Source: Pachypanchax playfairii
Lineage: Eukaryota; Chordata; Actinopteri; Cyprinodontiformes; Aplocheilidae
DNA length: 64,000 nt
Reading direction: 5' to 3'
Assembly (NCBI GenBank): GCA_006937955.1
Contig: SSNP01000156.1
Span: 587,266 to 651,265, forward strand
Shown: positions 22,996 through 34,349 of the stretch, piece after piece
Layout of the letters: every line of letters begins with the position of its first letter
Position numbering within the stretch: position 1 is the stretch's first letter
Position numbers and translations under genes: made by a program
The notes under the pieces: generated by a model
Seen by the model: only the letters and a program-made list of their open reading frames with translations
Told to the model about the DNA's origin: nothing
Database searches by the model: none

Positions 22996-23952
22996 ATGGC
23001 TTCTCTTTCACCGTCTCCTGCCTTGACCTGTTCTGTGTGTCAGATGTTTAGTTATTCCTCTGCCTCCTTTACTGATAATAGTACGTGTAACAAATGTAGT
23101 TTATTTGTAGCTTTGGAGGCGAGGCTGTCTGTTTTTGAATCGCGGCTCTGTGCTTTTGAGACTCCAGCAGTTAGTCAGGTTCCTTTAGCGAGCACGGAGC
23201 CACTGAGACTAGCTCCCCTTAGCCGTCCTCTGGCAAATCCCGAGCAGCCGGGAGCCCAGGCCGGCTGGGTGATGGTCAGAAGGAAGCATAGTCCTAAGCA
23301 GCCCCCGGTTCACCATCGCCCCGTCCACGTTTCAAACCGTTTTTCCCCACTCAGCGACACACCCGCTGAGAAACAGACTCTGGTTATTGGCAGCTCCGTA
23401 GTCTGAAACGTGGCATTAGAGACACCAGCAACCATAGTCAAATGCCTTCCGGGGGCCAGAGTGGGTGACATAGAAGGCTACCTGAAACTGCTGGCTAAGG
23501 ATAAGCGTAAATACAGTAAGATTGTTATTCACATCGGCAGTAACGACACCCGGTTACGCCAATCGGAGGTCACTAAGGTTAATGTTGCTTCGGTGTGTAA
23601 CTTTGCAAAAACAATGTCGGACTCCGTAATCTTCTCTGGTCCCCTCCCTAATCTGAGAAACGATGACATGTTTAGTCGTATGTCTTCATTTCGTCGCTGG
23701 TTGTCTAGGTGGATTCCTGATAACAATGTGGGCTTTATCGATAATTGGCAAACGTTTTGGGGAAAACCTGGACTGATTCGGAGAGACGGCATCCATCCTA
23801 CTTTGGATGGTGCAGCTCTAGTTCTAGAAATATGGCTGAATTTATTACTTTTCCAAAACCGTGACAATCCAGGGTCCAGTCCAGGAAGCAGAGTTGTAGT
23901 CTTACACACCTCTCTGCAGCTTCTCTGTCGTTACCCTCCCACTTTCCTATAG
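22996..23952 (+). pseudogene. L2 ORF1 with zinc-finger-like N-terminus and GDSL/SGNH esterase-like domain
   Basis: Starts MASLSPSPALTCSVCQMFSY. CxxC pairs (CSVC, CNKC) and a short Leu/Phe heptad-like region (residues about 38-55) form the N-terminal half; a linker follows. The C-terminal half has esterase-family blocks: LVIGSSVV (the GDS-like serine box, about residues 129-136), IHIGSNDTRL (GxND box, about 179-188) and RDGIHPTLDG (DxxH box, about 260). L2/CR1 ORF1 proteins of fish carry such a domain; its role in retrotransposition is not settled. A single in-frame TGA (23404-23406) interrupts the frame right after the serine box; the frame stays open on both sides. It resembles CGA to TGA, a CpG-decay change. 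Confidence 0.85.
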
Positions 23953-24035
23953 AGACGGTGTCTGCTCAACCACGGTTCAAATTAAATAAACAAATATTTT
24001 GTTCTAGAAAAATAAATAATAAAAATCTGATTTAA

Positions 24036-26949
24036 ATAAACACAGTTACTAACATAAAACCTGTAAATAAAACCATTAGATGTGGTTTACTGAATGTTAG
24101 ATCTCTTTCATCTAAATCTCTGTTAGATCTGATAATTGATCATCATATTGATCTATTTTGTCTTACGGAAACCTGGCTGCAGCAGGAGGATCATGTTAGT
24201 ATTAATGAATCAACTCCTTCTAACTACCTTAATCTTCATGTTCCTCAAGCAACAGGTCGAGGAGGAGGAGTTGCAGCTATTTTCCAGTTAGGTCTATTGA
24301 TTAGCTCTAGACCAGTTACTAGTTATAATTCTTTTGAATTTATGACCCTCAGTATTTTTCACCCAAATTGGAAATCAGAGGAACCTATTTTACTTGTTGT
24401 TGTATATCATCCACCAGGTGCTTATTCTGAGTTCTTGTCTGAATGTTCAGTCTTTTATCAGAACTATTGAAATCTGATAAAGTCATTATAGTGGGAGATT
24501 TCAACATTCATGTTGATGTTGAAAGTGATAGTTTGAATATAGCTTTTAATGATCTTTTGGATTCAGTTGGTTTCTCTCAGAATGTAAACAAACCAACTCA
24601 CTATTGTCATCATACTCTTGATCTTGTTCTGACTTATGGCGTAGAGATTGAACAGCTGATAGTGTTTCCTCACAACCCTGTCTTGTCTGATCATTTTTTA
24701 ATAACCTTTGAGTTTACAATGATGGACCTCACCGCTCCAGATAGAAACTTTAATTACCATAGATGTTTATCAGAAAATGCTGTAACTAAATTCAAAGAAT
24801 CTATTCCATTAGCTTCATCTTCATTCCAGAAGAATAATATAACAGAGAGCAGCTGCAAAGATTTTGCAGACTGGCGAACTGATGATCTTACTGATAATTT
24901 TACAGCTTCCATGCGCACGTCATTGGATAAAGTTGCTCCTCTGAAAATGAAGGTAATCAGCAAGAGGAGGCGTCCTCCTTGGTTTAATTTAGAGCTGCGT
25001 ATGCTAAAAAGAACTTCAAGAAAGTTAGAAAGGAAATGGCGTTCCACTAAGGTAGAAGAAGTTTATTTATATTAGAGAGATAGTCTGCTCATATACAAAA
25101 GAGCCCTTCGCAGGGTTAGAACTGAGTATTACTCGTCCCTCATAGAGGAGAACAAGAACAATCCCAGGTTTCTGTTTAGTACTAGCCAGATTAATAAAAA
25201 ACCCAACTCCTGTTGAACCTTGTATCCCTGTAACCCTCAGTAGTGATGCCTTCATGGAATTCTTTACTAATAAAATAGATTCAATTAGAGAAAAAAATCT
25301 ACAATGTGTTTCCCATTGTTGTCTCTGGTTTGTTGTCCAGTGAAGCAGCTTTAGAATCTGAATAATTTTTAGACAGTTTCTCTCCAGCTGATCTTAATGA
25401 GTTAACACAAATTATAGCTTCTTCTAAACCATCTAGATGTATGTTGGATCCTGTTCCAACCAGACTTTTTAAAGATGTCTTCCCATTGATTAACACATGG
25501 ATATTGGACATGATCAATTTGTCTTTAATGAATGGATATGTGCCTAAGGCCTTTAAGGTTGCTGTTATTAAACCTTTTCTTAAGAAACCTGATCTTGATC
25601 CAGGATTTCCAGGTAATTATCGACCTATATCCAATTTACCCTTCATCTCAAAAATTCTAGAAAAGATAGTTGCAAACCAGTTATGTGATCATTTACACAG
25701 TAATAATCTTTTTGAGGAGTTCCAGTCAGGATTTAGAGCTCATCATAGCACTGAAACAGCACTGGTGAAAGTTTCTAATGATATTCTCATGGCCTCAGAC
25801 AGTGGACTTGTGTCTGTACTTGTCCTGTTAGATCTCAGTGCTGCGTTTGATACGATAAATCATAAGATCTTATTAAAGAGGCTTGAATATGATATTGGGA
25901 TTCAGGGAACTGCATTAAACTGGTTTGAATCATATTTAACTGAAAGATTCCAGTTTGTTCACGTAAATAATGAATCTTCTTTATATACCAGAGTCAGTCA
26001 TGGAGTTCCTCAGGGTTCAGTGCTTGGACCAATCCTCTTTACTATATATATGTTACCGCTTGGTAAAATGATTAGACAACATGGTATAAAATTCCATTTT
26101 TATGCTGATGATACTCAGTTATATCTATCAATGAAGCCTAATGAGACCAACCAGCTGCAGAGATTACAAGCTTGTCTTAATGATGTAAAATGTTGGATGA
26201 CGCTTAATTTTTTGCTTTTAAATTCACACAAGACAGAGGTTCTGACTTTTGGGCCTGAGAATCTTAGGAACAAGTTGTGTAGTCAGTCATCAACGTTGGA
26301 TGGCATTAATTTGGCCTCCAACAAGAAGGAAAAGAACCTGGGTGTTATCTTTGACCAGGACATGTCCTTTAGTTCTCATATAAAGCATGTTACCAGGATG
26401 GCCTACTTCCACCTGCGCAATGTTGCTAAAATTAGGAGCATTTTGAATCAAAGAGATGCAAACACTTTAGTTCATGCATTTATTACTTCTAGACTTGATT
26501 ACTGTAATTCATTATTATCAGGGTGTTCTAATAGTGCTGTTAAAGGCCTCCAGCTGATCCAAAATACTGCTGCCAGAGTTCTGATGAGAGTTAGAAGGAG
26601 AGACCATATTTCTCCTGTTTTAGCATCACTTCATTGGCTCCCTGTAAGGTCTAGAATAAAGTTTAAGGTTTTACTTTTGACGTATAAGGCCTTGAATGAC
26701 CAAGCTCCAGCTTATATTAAAGATCTTATTGTTCCATATGCTCCTAACAGAGCACTTCGCTCTCAGACTGCAGGTCTGCTTGTAGTTCCTAGAGTTTCTA
26801 AAAGTAGAATGGGAGGAAGAGCTTTTAGTTATCAGGCTCCTCTCCTGTGGAACCAGATTCTATTTTTTATCCGTGAGGCAGACACCTTGTGTAGTTTTAA
26901 GAATAGACTTAAAACTTTCCTTTTTACACAATCCTATAGTCAGGGTTAG
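24036..26949 (+). pseudogene. L2 ORF2 (APE endonuclease and reverse transcriptase), disabled
   Basis: The endonuclease domain comes first: LLNVRSLSSK, CLTETWL, then after a 1-nt-type frameshift near 24440 GDFNIHVD and SDHFLITFEF. These are the expected APE-type blocks, including the Glu and Asp/His catalytic boxes. The frame continues to a TAG at 25073-25075 where the family has Trp. Frame changes follow near 25190 and 25300, and there is a TAA near 25361. From about 25366 to 26949 the RT part is open. No ATG is evident at the start of ORF2. It cannot make a full protein. Confidence 0.88.
25441..26949 (+). CDS. Uninterrupted reverse transcriptase portion of L2 ORF2
   Basis: A 502-codon open stretch. 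Blocks in order: LDPVPTRLFKDV, FPGNYRPISNLPFISKILEK, FQSGFRAHHSTETALVKV, LLDLSAAFDTINHKIL (first catalytic Asp), HGVPQGSVLGPILFTIYM, FHFYADDTQLYLS (catalytic YADD), LGVIFDQDMSFSSHIK, HAFITSRLDYCNSLLSG, LQLIQNTAARVL and LHWLPVRSRIKFKVLLLTYK. All expected RT motifs are present with no stop. It is only part of the ORF and lies downstream of several breaks, so it is unlikely to be expressed as a working enzyme. Confidence 0.85.
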   Translation: MLDPVPTRLFKDVFPLINTWILDMINLSLMNGYVPKAFKVAVIKPFLKKPDLDPGFPGNYRPISNLPFISKILEKIVANQLCDHLHSNNLFEEFQSGFRAHHSTETALVKVSNDILMASDSGLVSVLVLLDLSAAFDTINHKILLKRLEYDIGIQGTALNWFESYLTERFQFVHVNNESSLYTRVSHGVPQGSVLGPILFTIYMLPLGKMIRQHGIKFHFYADDTQLYLSMKPNETNQLQRLQACLNDVKCWMTLNFLLLNSHKTEVLTFGPENLRNKLCSQSSTLDGINLASNKKEKNLGVIFDQDMSFSSHIKHVTRMAYFHLRNVAKIRSILNQRDANTLVHAFITSRLDYCNSLLSGCSNSAVKGLQLIQNTAARVLMRVRRRDHISPVLASLHWLPVRSRIKFKVLLLTYKALNDQAPAYIKDLIVPYAPNRALRSQTAGLLVVPRVSKSRMGGRAFSYQAPLLWNQILFFIREADTLCSFKNRLKTFLFTQSYSQG

Positions 26950-28469
26950 CTTGGGTTCTCCTGAGCTTTCCCTTTAGTTATGCTGCTATAGGTTTAGACT
27001 GCCGGAGGACATACTGACCACATTTTTTCACTCTGCTGTCTTTCTTTACTCTGGCTACCTCTGAGGAGGATGTATCTCACATAAACAAACAATGAAATAT
27101 TCCCACTAGAGCCATCAAATTGTTATTGCTTTGATTGTTACTGCTGCCATTAACTGTTTCTCTGTTTATCTTTCTATAGACATGACGACTGGACAAAATC
27201 CATCGGTGTTTGTCTGTGTCTCTTTCCTGTCAGCTCAGACCCCAGTCGGCTAAGACAGAAGGCCGCCCATCCTGAGCCGGGTTCTGCTAGAGGTTTCTTC
27301 CTGTTAAAAGGGAGTCATTCCTTTCCACTGTCGCCAATCGTGCTAGCTCAGGATGGGGGATTGTGCTGAAATAACAATTCAGCCCAATCGGCTGGTTCCT
27401 TAGATAGAAAATGTTTTATTATTAATTGGTTGATTTTTCTGTGAAGGGCCTTGAAATGACTTTGTCATGAACTGGCGCTTTATAAATAAATAAACTTAAA
27501 CCACTCCTTGACTGCCTAAGTGAGGTTAAGGACTGGCTTGCAGCCAATTTTCTGCTATGGTACAAAACGGAGTTTATTGTTTTTACCCCCAATGGCTCCT
27601 CTTACCCCATTCCTGATTTTTCTGCAGTCCCTTTTAAAATTAGCCAAACAATTGTTAATCTTGGTATCAAAATGGATTTGGCTTTAAAAATGTACCCTCA
27701 CGTTAACTTCATGGTTAAATCCTGTTTTTATCAGTTGAGACGTCTGTCCAAACTAAAACCCATTCTGAAACGGCCACCTTGAGACAACAATTTATGCTTT
27801 TATCACCTCATTGTTGGACTACCAATGCCATTCTCTTTGGTATTTCAAAAGTCGCATTATCTCGCCTTCAGCTGATACAGAATGCGGCTGCAAGATTCTT
27901 GACTATTACGGGCCGCCGGCAGCACATCACTCTGATTTTAGCAAGACTTCACTGGCTCCCTGTGCACAATCAAATACGTTTTTAAATGTTATTGTTTGTT
28001 TTTAAGGCCTTGAATGGATTAACACCAGCGTACCTTTCAGAGCTACTTACTCCTTATGTGCCGGGCAGGACTCTTCGTTCAGGTGACCTCCATCCTCGTC
28101 TACGCTGCAAAACCTGCGGTGAATGAGCTTTTTCAATCTCCGCTCCTAAACTCTGGAATGATCTCACGCTGGATATCAGACTCTCCCCCTCCATCGTGGT
28201 ATTTAAGTCCCACTTAAATACCTACTTTTACTCCCTTGCTTTTAGTGTCTAGCTATTATAACCAGATTTTATTTTTTAATTTTATACTCTTTTACTTTTT
28301 TTATTGACTTTTATCTGTTTTATTGTTTGCTGTATTTGCTATGTTTCTGTTGTTTTTATCTTCTCCTTTAATGCTTATTAACTTTATGTGCTATCCCTAC
28401 AGCACTTTAGTCAGCTCACATACTGTTTTTAGATGTGCTTTATCAAATAAATGGAATGGAATGGAATGT

Positions 28470-28820
28470 CCATCCCTTCATGACCACCATGTACCCATCC
28501 TCTGATGGCTACTTCCAGCAGGATAATGCACCATGTCTTAAAGCTTGAATCATTTAAAATTGGTTTCTTGAACATGACAATGAGTTCACTGTACTACAAT
28601 GGCCCCCACAGTCACCAGATCTCAACCCGATAGAGCATCTTTGGGACATGGTGGAACAGGAGCTTCGTGCCCTGGATGTGCATCCCACAAATCTCGATCA
28701 ACTGCAAGATGCTATCCAATCAATATGAGTCAACATTTCTAAAGAATGCTTTCAGCACCTTGTTAAATCAATGCCACGTAGAATTAAGGCAGTTCTGAAG
28801 GCGAAAGGGGGTCATACACT
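28470..28820 (+). pseudogene. Tc1-like transposase, C-terminal part
   Basis: Resumes the transposase after the LINE insertion. Frames contain SSDGYFQQDNAPC (second catalytic Asp in the QDNA box) and, after a TGA and frame change, QSPDLNPIEHLWDMVE (catalytic Glu box, DD34E type). Several stops and frameshifts follow before the right inverted repeat at about 28835-28859. Confidence 0.85.
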
Positions 28821-28861
28821 GTATTAGTATGGTGTTCCTAATAATCCTTTAGGTGAGTGTA

Positions 28862-30755
28862 TATTGTCTAAGCTAAAAGAATCAGTTCCAAATATATGTA
28901 AAAATACATACAAAATGAACCACTTAAAGCAAAAACTCCCTTTTCTCCCCATTATACATTCTACAATCAAATTTTTATTTGCTATATTAGACAAGACAGC
29001 TACTTAAGTTATATTAAAATTTGTAACATAGAATAAAGATTCGTAAAATTTGATTGCTAATGCTTAATATTTTAACATTTACTGACAATGTTTCCCTTTT
29101 TTCCCTTAAATGTCCTACAGGGTTTTCTAACAGGGTCTTTCACACCAGGTTTAGCTTAATAGATAACAGGGTTTTGAGAGTGTATCTACTTATTCAAAAA
29201 AGACTATTTGTTTCTAATAGGCTTAAAAAAAATTTACATTTACTGAAACTAATTTCAACATGCCACTGTAAATAATGCAAGACAATGGAGTAGAACAAAA
29301 ATAGCAGAAGGGAAACCAGTTGTGGTCTAAATAAACATACTGCCAGCTAAAATAAAAGTTAAAGTGAACAAGCTAAGAGGAGTTGAAGAAGCTGAGTCAA
29401 ATTTTTTAGTGCAGCTTGTGCAAGTTTAAACAGCTAAAACTTGTGTTTAGTGTAATTTTTTTCATTCTGACAAAAATCCAAATAGAACAAAACCCAAAGT
29501 GTTTTTGTGTATGTATTGATCAGCCTTTCTCTCTCTACCTTGCTCTCTGTTTATGTTCGTGCTTAGCCTGATGATGATCCCATCAGCATGTGGTTAAAAT
29601 AACACTGCTTCTCACGAAAGTCAGATGTACTGTCAAATATGTGTGTTTGTGTGTGAGTGTAATTGATTCGGCGTAAAAGAGGGATTGTCTGGAACATTTG
29701 GTGTACAAGAGGAAACTGCCAGGTCAGAATGAAGAGTCAACTGACCCGGAAGCTTCTGTGTCCCTGAAACTCAGACAAACACAGAACTCTTTCTGTGCCT
29801 TAAATTTCTAGTTTAAGATTTGACTCTGAGAAATACTGGTGAGCTGGTGAAAAGCAGCTCTGTGATTCTGAGACAATTTTTATAAAAAATAAAAAAATGT
29901 TCAGAGATAACATTGCAGTTGAATAAATTACATGTAAATAAGCAAAATCCACTGGGTGACATTTGATTTGTAGATTTATGTAACAGCTGATGGATGTGAT
30001 GTGATGCAATACAAAATCATGTGTCTTCTAGCTGGAGGTTGAAATAAAGCCAAGAAGACATGCAGCCATAAAACTGTCTTAGGCCAAAACAAATCTAATC
30101 ACAGAGATTTTGTATTTTGAAAAACTTTGATCTAAGGAGCCAGAAAAAAAACAATCATAAGGGGAATGTTATACTAAAGGCAGAAAGAACTTTTCTGAAA
30201 GCTGTGCTGTGAACCATATTACCTGATGTGTGGCATGCTTCTCAAACGAACCCTTCAATTAATCACCTTCACGTAATGAACTTTAGTTTGACGCAGTAGT
30301 TTATAAACTTGCACTTCTGCTCTGGAGCTTAGACCTGAGGGCTAGACTGATGGACCAGTGCCCCTTTCTGTCGTTAACTCTCTCCATCTCTTTACGAGGT
30401 GATAAACTCACCACAACTCGTTAAGAGTAAAATTAATGATTTTTAATTGTGATATATTACAATGGCAGAAAAGAAGAAGAACAAACTTGTATGTTACTCT
30501 TGTATGTGTCATTTTCACCAGACGTTTTTACCATGTTCACCAACTACGATGTTGTTTTAGTCTCTTGTTCTTTTGATGTTGCAATAACTCAGTTTCCACA
30601 TAAAAATTGTTTCCTCAAACTAAACCAGTGTTCTAGGTGATAAGTGAGATGGCAGAAAAATGACTCTTGAAATGTGTTTTGAAGTTCTGTGGTTGAGTGA
30701 TTGGTATCTTTAGAATCAACTTATCTTTATGACTTGGTTCAGTCAAATAAACCCA
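28862..30755. other. Non-coding, no recognised feature
   Basis: AT-rich sequence. Short frames are without domains. Nothing is supported. Confidence 0.5.
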
Positions 30756-30798
30756 CTCTGCCTCATACAAGTATGGAGATACTTTGTATGAGGCAGAG
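30756..30798. repeat. Near-perfect inverted repeat at a SINE 5' edge
   Basis: Left arm 30756-30774 and right arm 30779-30798 pair along 19 bp with one 1-nt bulge around a 4-nt loop (GGAG). The right arm overlaps the start of the SINE at 30788, so the left arm looks like an inverted copy of the SINE head edge. Confidence 0.8.
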
Positions 30799-31135
30799 CT
30801 CTCACCAGAGGGTCACCGGGTTGAATCCCCACTCTACCTGAAAAAAAACGATCACCTGGCCGTTGTGTCTTAGGGCAAGACACTTAACCCACTTTGCCTG
30901 TTTGGTGGTCGGAGGGTCTGGTGGCGCTGGTGTCTGGAAGCCTCGCCTCTGTCAGTGTGTGTCCCAGAACAGCTGTGGCTACAACAAGTGTGTAGTTTAT
31001 CACTACCAGACGTGTGAGTGTGTCTGTGAATGGGTGAATGACAGACTGTTCATACTGTGGGTGAAGCACTTTAGGGGGTCGTAGGACTTGAGTAAAGCAC
31101 TATACAAGTGCATGCCATTTTCCATTTTACCATTT
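30788..31135 (+). mobile_element. tRNA-derived SINE, family S3
   Basis: Colinear with the minus-strand copy at 57271-57631. The head has GTCACCGGGTTGAATCCCC (B box), then GATCACCTGGCCGTTGTGTC and GGGCAAGACACTTAACCCAC. The body has GCCTCGCCTCTGTCAGTGTG, and the tail is AAGCACTATACAAGTGCATG ending in CCATTTTACCATTT. The A-box region is degenerate. Confidence 0.85.
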
Positions 31136-31355
31136 TGAACAAACTTGCAGGGAAAAAGTCTGTTTTTGCAGATAAAACATTTGATTGGGATGTTTTTTTT
31201 TCAAAAACATCTTATCAGAAAAAAACACAATAAGGTACCTAATATGAGATGTTTCATTTGGAAAACACTGAAGCTACTGACAAACAAACAATAACAGATT
31301 CATGATTAATATTGTTCAACAAACAATTTTGAATAGTGACATACAGTGTAAATAG

Positions 31356-31475
31356 TAAAAGGCATGTACTTGTATAGTGCTTTACTCAAGTCCTACGACC
31401 CCCAAAGCGCTTCACACTACAATCTGTCATTCACCCATTCATACACACAATCACACACACACTCATGCGATTTGT
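31356..31475 (-). mobile_element. SINE family S3, 5'-truncated copy
   Basis: Plus-strand sequence GGCATGTACTTGTATAGTGC, then TTTACTCAAGTCCTACGACC and a CA-rich stretch, is the reverse complement of the tail and end of the body of family S3. The head is missing. Confidence 0.8.
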
Positions 31476-31479
31476 AAAA

Positions 31480-33985
31480 AAAGCAGAGGGCGGGATTTCT
31501 ATTTTTTTCATTTTCAAATGGTCCAAAAGAACCGCAGCAAGGGGGCTTGGTTGGTCGCACATACATACACATTAAACACACAGTGCTTCTCGTTTGTTAG
31601 TCTGTCATTTTGACACTATTGACTTGAAAAGACTCAGGCCCCACTAGTGACATCGATGTATCTGTGCTCCATTAATAAGCACGTGACTCATCACAGTTTT
31701 CAATTCATATTCTCAAAGAATAATTTTGTATTCACAGCCTTACACTTACACTTACACTTGTTGTATTCATAAAGAAGAAACCAGAACTGTAAATTTGGGC
31801 TTTGATTTTGTGAATTCTTGAAGTTGAAACTTTTAAAATATTCACATAGAGAAAAGATACACTGCATGTTTTACATAAGATTTGACAGAAACAAGAATTT
31901 ATAAATTACTAGCTGGGGATGATTTGTCAATGAATTATACAAGGTTTATTTAACAATAACTTCAGCCCATATATACCTCCTTTTCTGCAAAAACAAGATC
32001 TAAGTTCTGTGCCATTTTAGTTTCCTCATTATACTAAAATTCAACTTTCATTTGACTTTCACATAAGTCAATCTGGACAGAATTTTTCTATTTTCTAACA
32101 TTTAAATTATGTGTTTTTGTTTTTTAGCTTATAATTGAATCAAAATCATTATCTGAGTTGGACCCAAGTCCTGACCCAACTGTATTTGATTATAAACATA
32201 CCAACTTGCACAACAGGTTTTCAAACATGTTCTCTTGGGGGGAGGGGATTGGGTGAGTGGGCCTCCTGTTACACACACACACACATAAATATGCTACTAT
32301 ACTCACAGGATACACAGAAAATACACACATCCTCCTTGTCTAACAACACCGCTGCAACTGTTTCTCATGTGACAGAAAGGAGTGGGTTGTGGGTGGGGGG
32401 TGGGAGGTTTTGCTGAGAGGAGGGAGTGGCAAGGAATAGCGTGCGAAGACCTAATGCAATGTTTCAAATCCAGATGGGTCACATCAACAGCCCACAATCT
32501 ACATTTTTGGTCCTGCCAAGTTTTACTCAGTGGTCAGTCAGGAGAAAAATAAAATAAAAACATCACCATCACCTTCATTAGGTGTTTTGTCTTTCTTCAC
32601 AGGTTGTAATTATTAAATATTTTTTACAAAGAGAAGAAAAAAGAGGGAAGAAAGATTTGCTGTGTTCAGAAAATCTATTTCCAGTTTGACACAATAATTA
32701 TTGCCACCAACCAATACATGGTGTTTTAAAAAGACTGAGAGGTTAAAACGAGGCAACGGGACACCTGATGAGCAACTTAAGATGGTGAGCTCAGTGCAGT
32801 TCTCACTGAAGTAGTGTTTCAAGCTGATCATATCTGTGTCTCTGGAGCAACAAGGGTCAAAATAACAAGAACTTCAGCCTCCTCCAAACTATTGTGACAA
32901 ATAGTCATGCATGGCTGCATTCACCCATACACATACAGTACAAGCACACACAAATGCAGCATTCTCTAAAGATTTCTGTTTTCTCTTGTGCATAAAACCC
33001 TTACCAGCATTCCCCTGTCATTGATGCTGTGTGGTCTCGCTTGTCATTCATTGTTTCCACATTATTTCTCTCATCTTTAAATAGCCAGTTGCAGTCTGTC
33101 GATTCAAACACAGACACATCTAGTTCCAGACCAAACTTAGGCTCATACTAAACAATAATACTTTTTTCATGGTTGTGAGCATTTGTTTACAAGTAGAAAA
33201 TCAATTTTCTGTCCAACCTAAAAGGAAGATATTAATACTTTGAAGGGTAAAAGTAAATTTCAAAAGGCACAAAATGCTAAAATATAAGAAATTTACTGCA
33301 CTATAAGTGTCAGTCTGATAACAGACAAAAATAAGAAAAAAATTCCATCCAGCCTATGTTTTCATCAAAGAATGACTATGTGTCATTTGTTTATGATGAT
33401 CTGATAAGCCTTGAAGTTAAAGGAAAATTTTGTGTAAAGATTATAAACAACTGCTCACTTACAAATGATGTTGAATTCCAACAGAACTGATAAATGAACA
33501 GCTAGGCCAAATACAGACCAAAGTGTATTGCTACCTTCCTAGAAAACAACCATCTCCAACACTTTCACAATTACACATGGTAACAAGTCTACACATGACT
33601 GTCTACAAATGTGGATAGATATACATATTAGACTATCCAGGTTGCATCCAGCAGGAATTCCTTGATGTTTCTACTGAAATATCCATGAAATGAAAAACTG
33701 GGGGTGTTGTAAAGGATTTGAAAGCAGCATTTGTATGAACCACATTGAAATATTGGAAATTGGCACTTTTTTAATTTTCTCAGATCTTAGCTGCATTTGG
33801 ATAAGATACATTGTTATAACATTTACACAGATACTACAAACATCAAAATTGCTGAAATATCCAGTGAAACTATATTTTGATGTAACAAATGGATGGCTTC
33901 TATTGATACAACCTGACTAAAGGATCTGTGGAATAAAAAAAGAGGGAAACTGTTTTTTTATTTTAGCTACAGACAGACAGGGGAA
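31480..33985. other. Non-coding, no recognised gene
   Basis: Mostly unique AT-rich sequence with a short CA run near 32270. Nothing else is supported. Confidence 0.5.
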
Positions 33986-33989
33986 ACAG

Positions 33990-34344
33990 TCAGTCATTAT
34001 CTATACCCACTTATTTCTGTTCAGGGTCACAGGGAATTGGTGCTTATCTCCAGCAGTCTTTGGGTGAAAGGCAGGGTTAAACTTGGACAAATAACAAGTC
34101 CATCACAGGGCCACATATAGACAATCACTCACACACACACTCACACCTAGGGACAATTTAGAGTTGCTAATTAACCTCAAGCATGCTTTTGGTCTGTGAG
34201 AGAAGCCCAGAGTTCCCAGAGAAAACCTGTGCATGCACAGAGAATACACGCAAACTCCATACAGAAAGGTCTCAGCCTGGTTTCAAACACAGGACTTTCT
34301 CAATACAAGGCAACAGTGCTACCAGCTGCTCCACCGTGCAGCCC
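33990..34344 (-). mobile_element. tRNA-derived SINE (V-SINE-like)
   Basis: The plus strand reads TTCAGGGTCACAGGGAATTG, GGACAAATAACAAGTCCATC, CTAGGGACAATTTAGAGTTG, CAAACTCCATACAGAAAGG and GCTCCACCGTGCAGCC. Read on the minus strand this is a GCACGGTGGAGCAGCTGGTA head, a TTTGAAACCAGG B-box-like site and a central TATGGAGTTTGCGTG domain, the well-known order of a widespread fish SINE. The family name is from memory of the pattern. Confidence 0.75.
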
Positions 34345-34349
34345 CCAGA

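Larger units (their letters stand above)
22766..27498 (+). mobile_element. L2-type LINE (B), nearly full length
   Basis: A 4.7 kb element with 5' UTR (22766-22995), ORF1 (22996-23952), ORF2 (24036-26949) and a 3' UTR (26950-27498). The 3' UTR contains the GAGGTTTCTTCCTGTTAAAA block typical of fish L2, and its tail is GGCGCTTTATAAATAAATAA. AACCA at 22761-22765 and 27499-27503 is a plausible target duplication. It inserted within LINE A, between its YADD box and the following coding block. Both ORFs are broken. Confidence 0.88.
22275..28465 (+). mobile_element. L2-type LINE (A), 5'-truncated, inside the Tc1-like element
   Basis: Begins abruptly in the RT domain (LEKAAYNQILPHLNNL) and ends in an AAATAAATGGAATGGAATGG tail. 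ATGT at 22271-22274 and 28466-28469 appears to be the target duplication; removing the insert restores a continuous transposase. Coding in order: FQSGF, LVILDLSAAFDTVDHN, VPQGS (22259-22693), then after a frameshift the YADD box (about 22716-22742). After LINE B it resumes at 27504 with DCLSEVKDWLAANFLL and SCFYQLRRLSKLKPIL, followed by stops and frameshifts. Confidence 0.88.
21465..28859 (+). mobile_element. Tc1-like DNA transposon, split by nested LINEs
   Basis: Left end CACTCACCTAAAGGATTATT (continuing AGGAA) and right end give the same 25 bp as inverted repeats. TA dinucleotides flank both (21463-21464 and 28860-28861), the target duplication of Tc1/mariner elements. Without the LINE insertion (22275-28465 plus a 4-bp duplication) the element is about 1.2 kb, normal for this family. 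The transposase halves are at 21601-22274 and 28470-28820. Confidence 0.92.
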
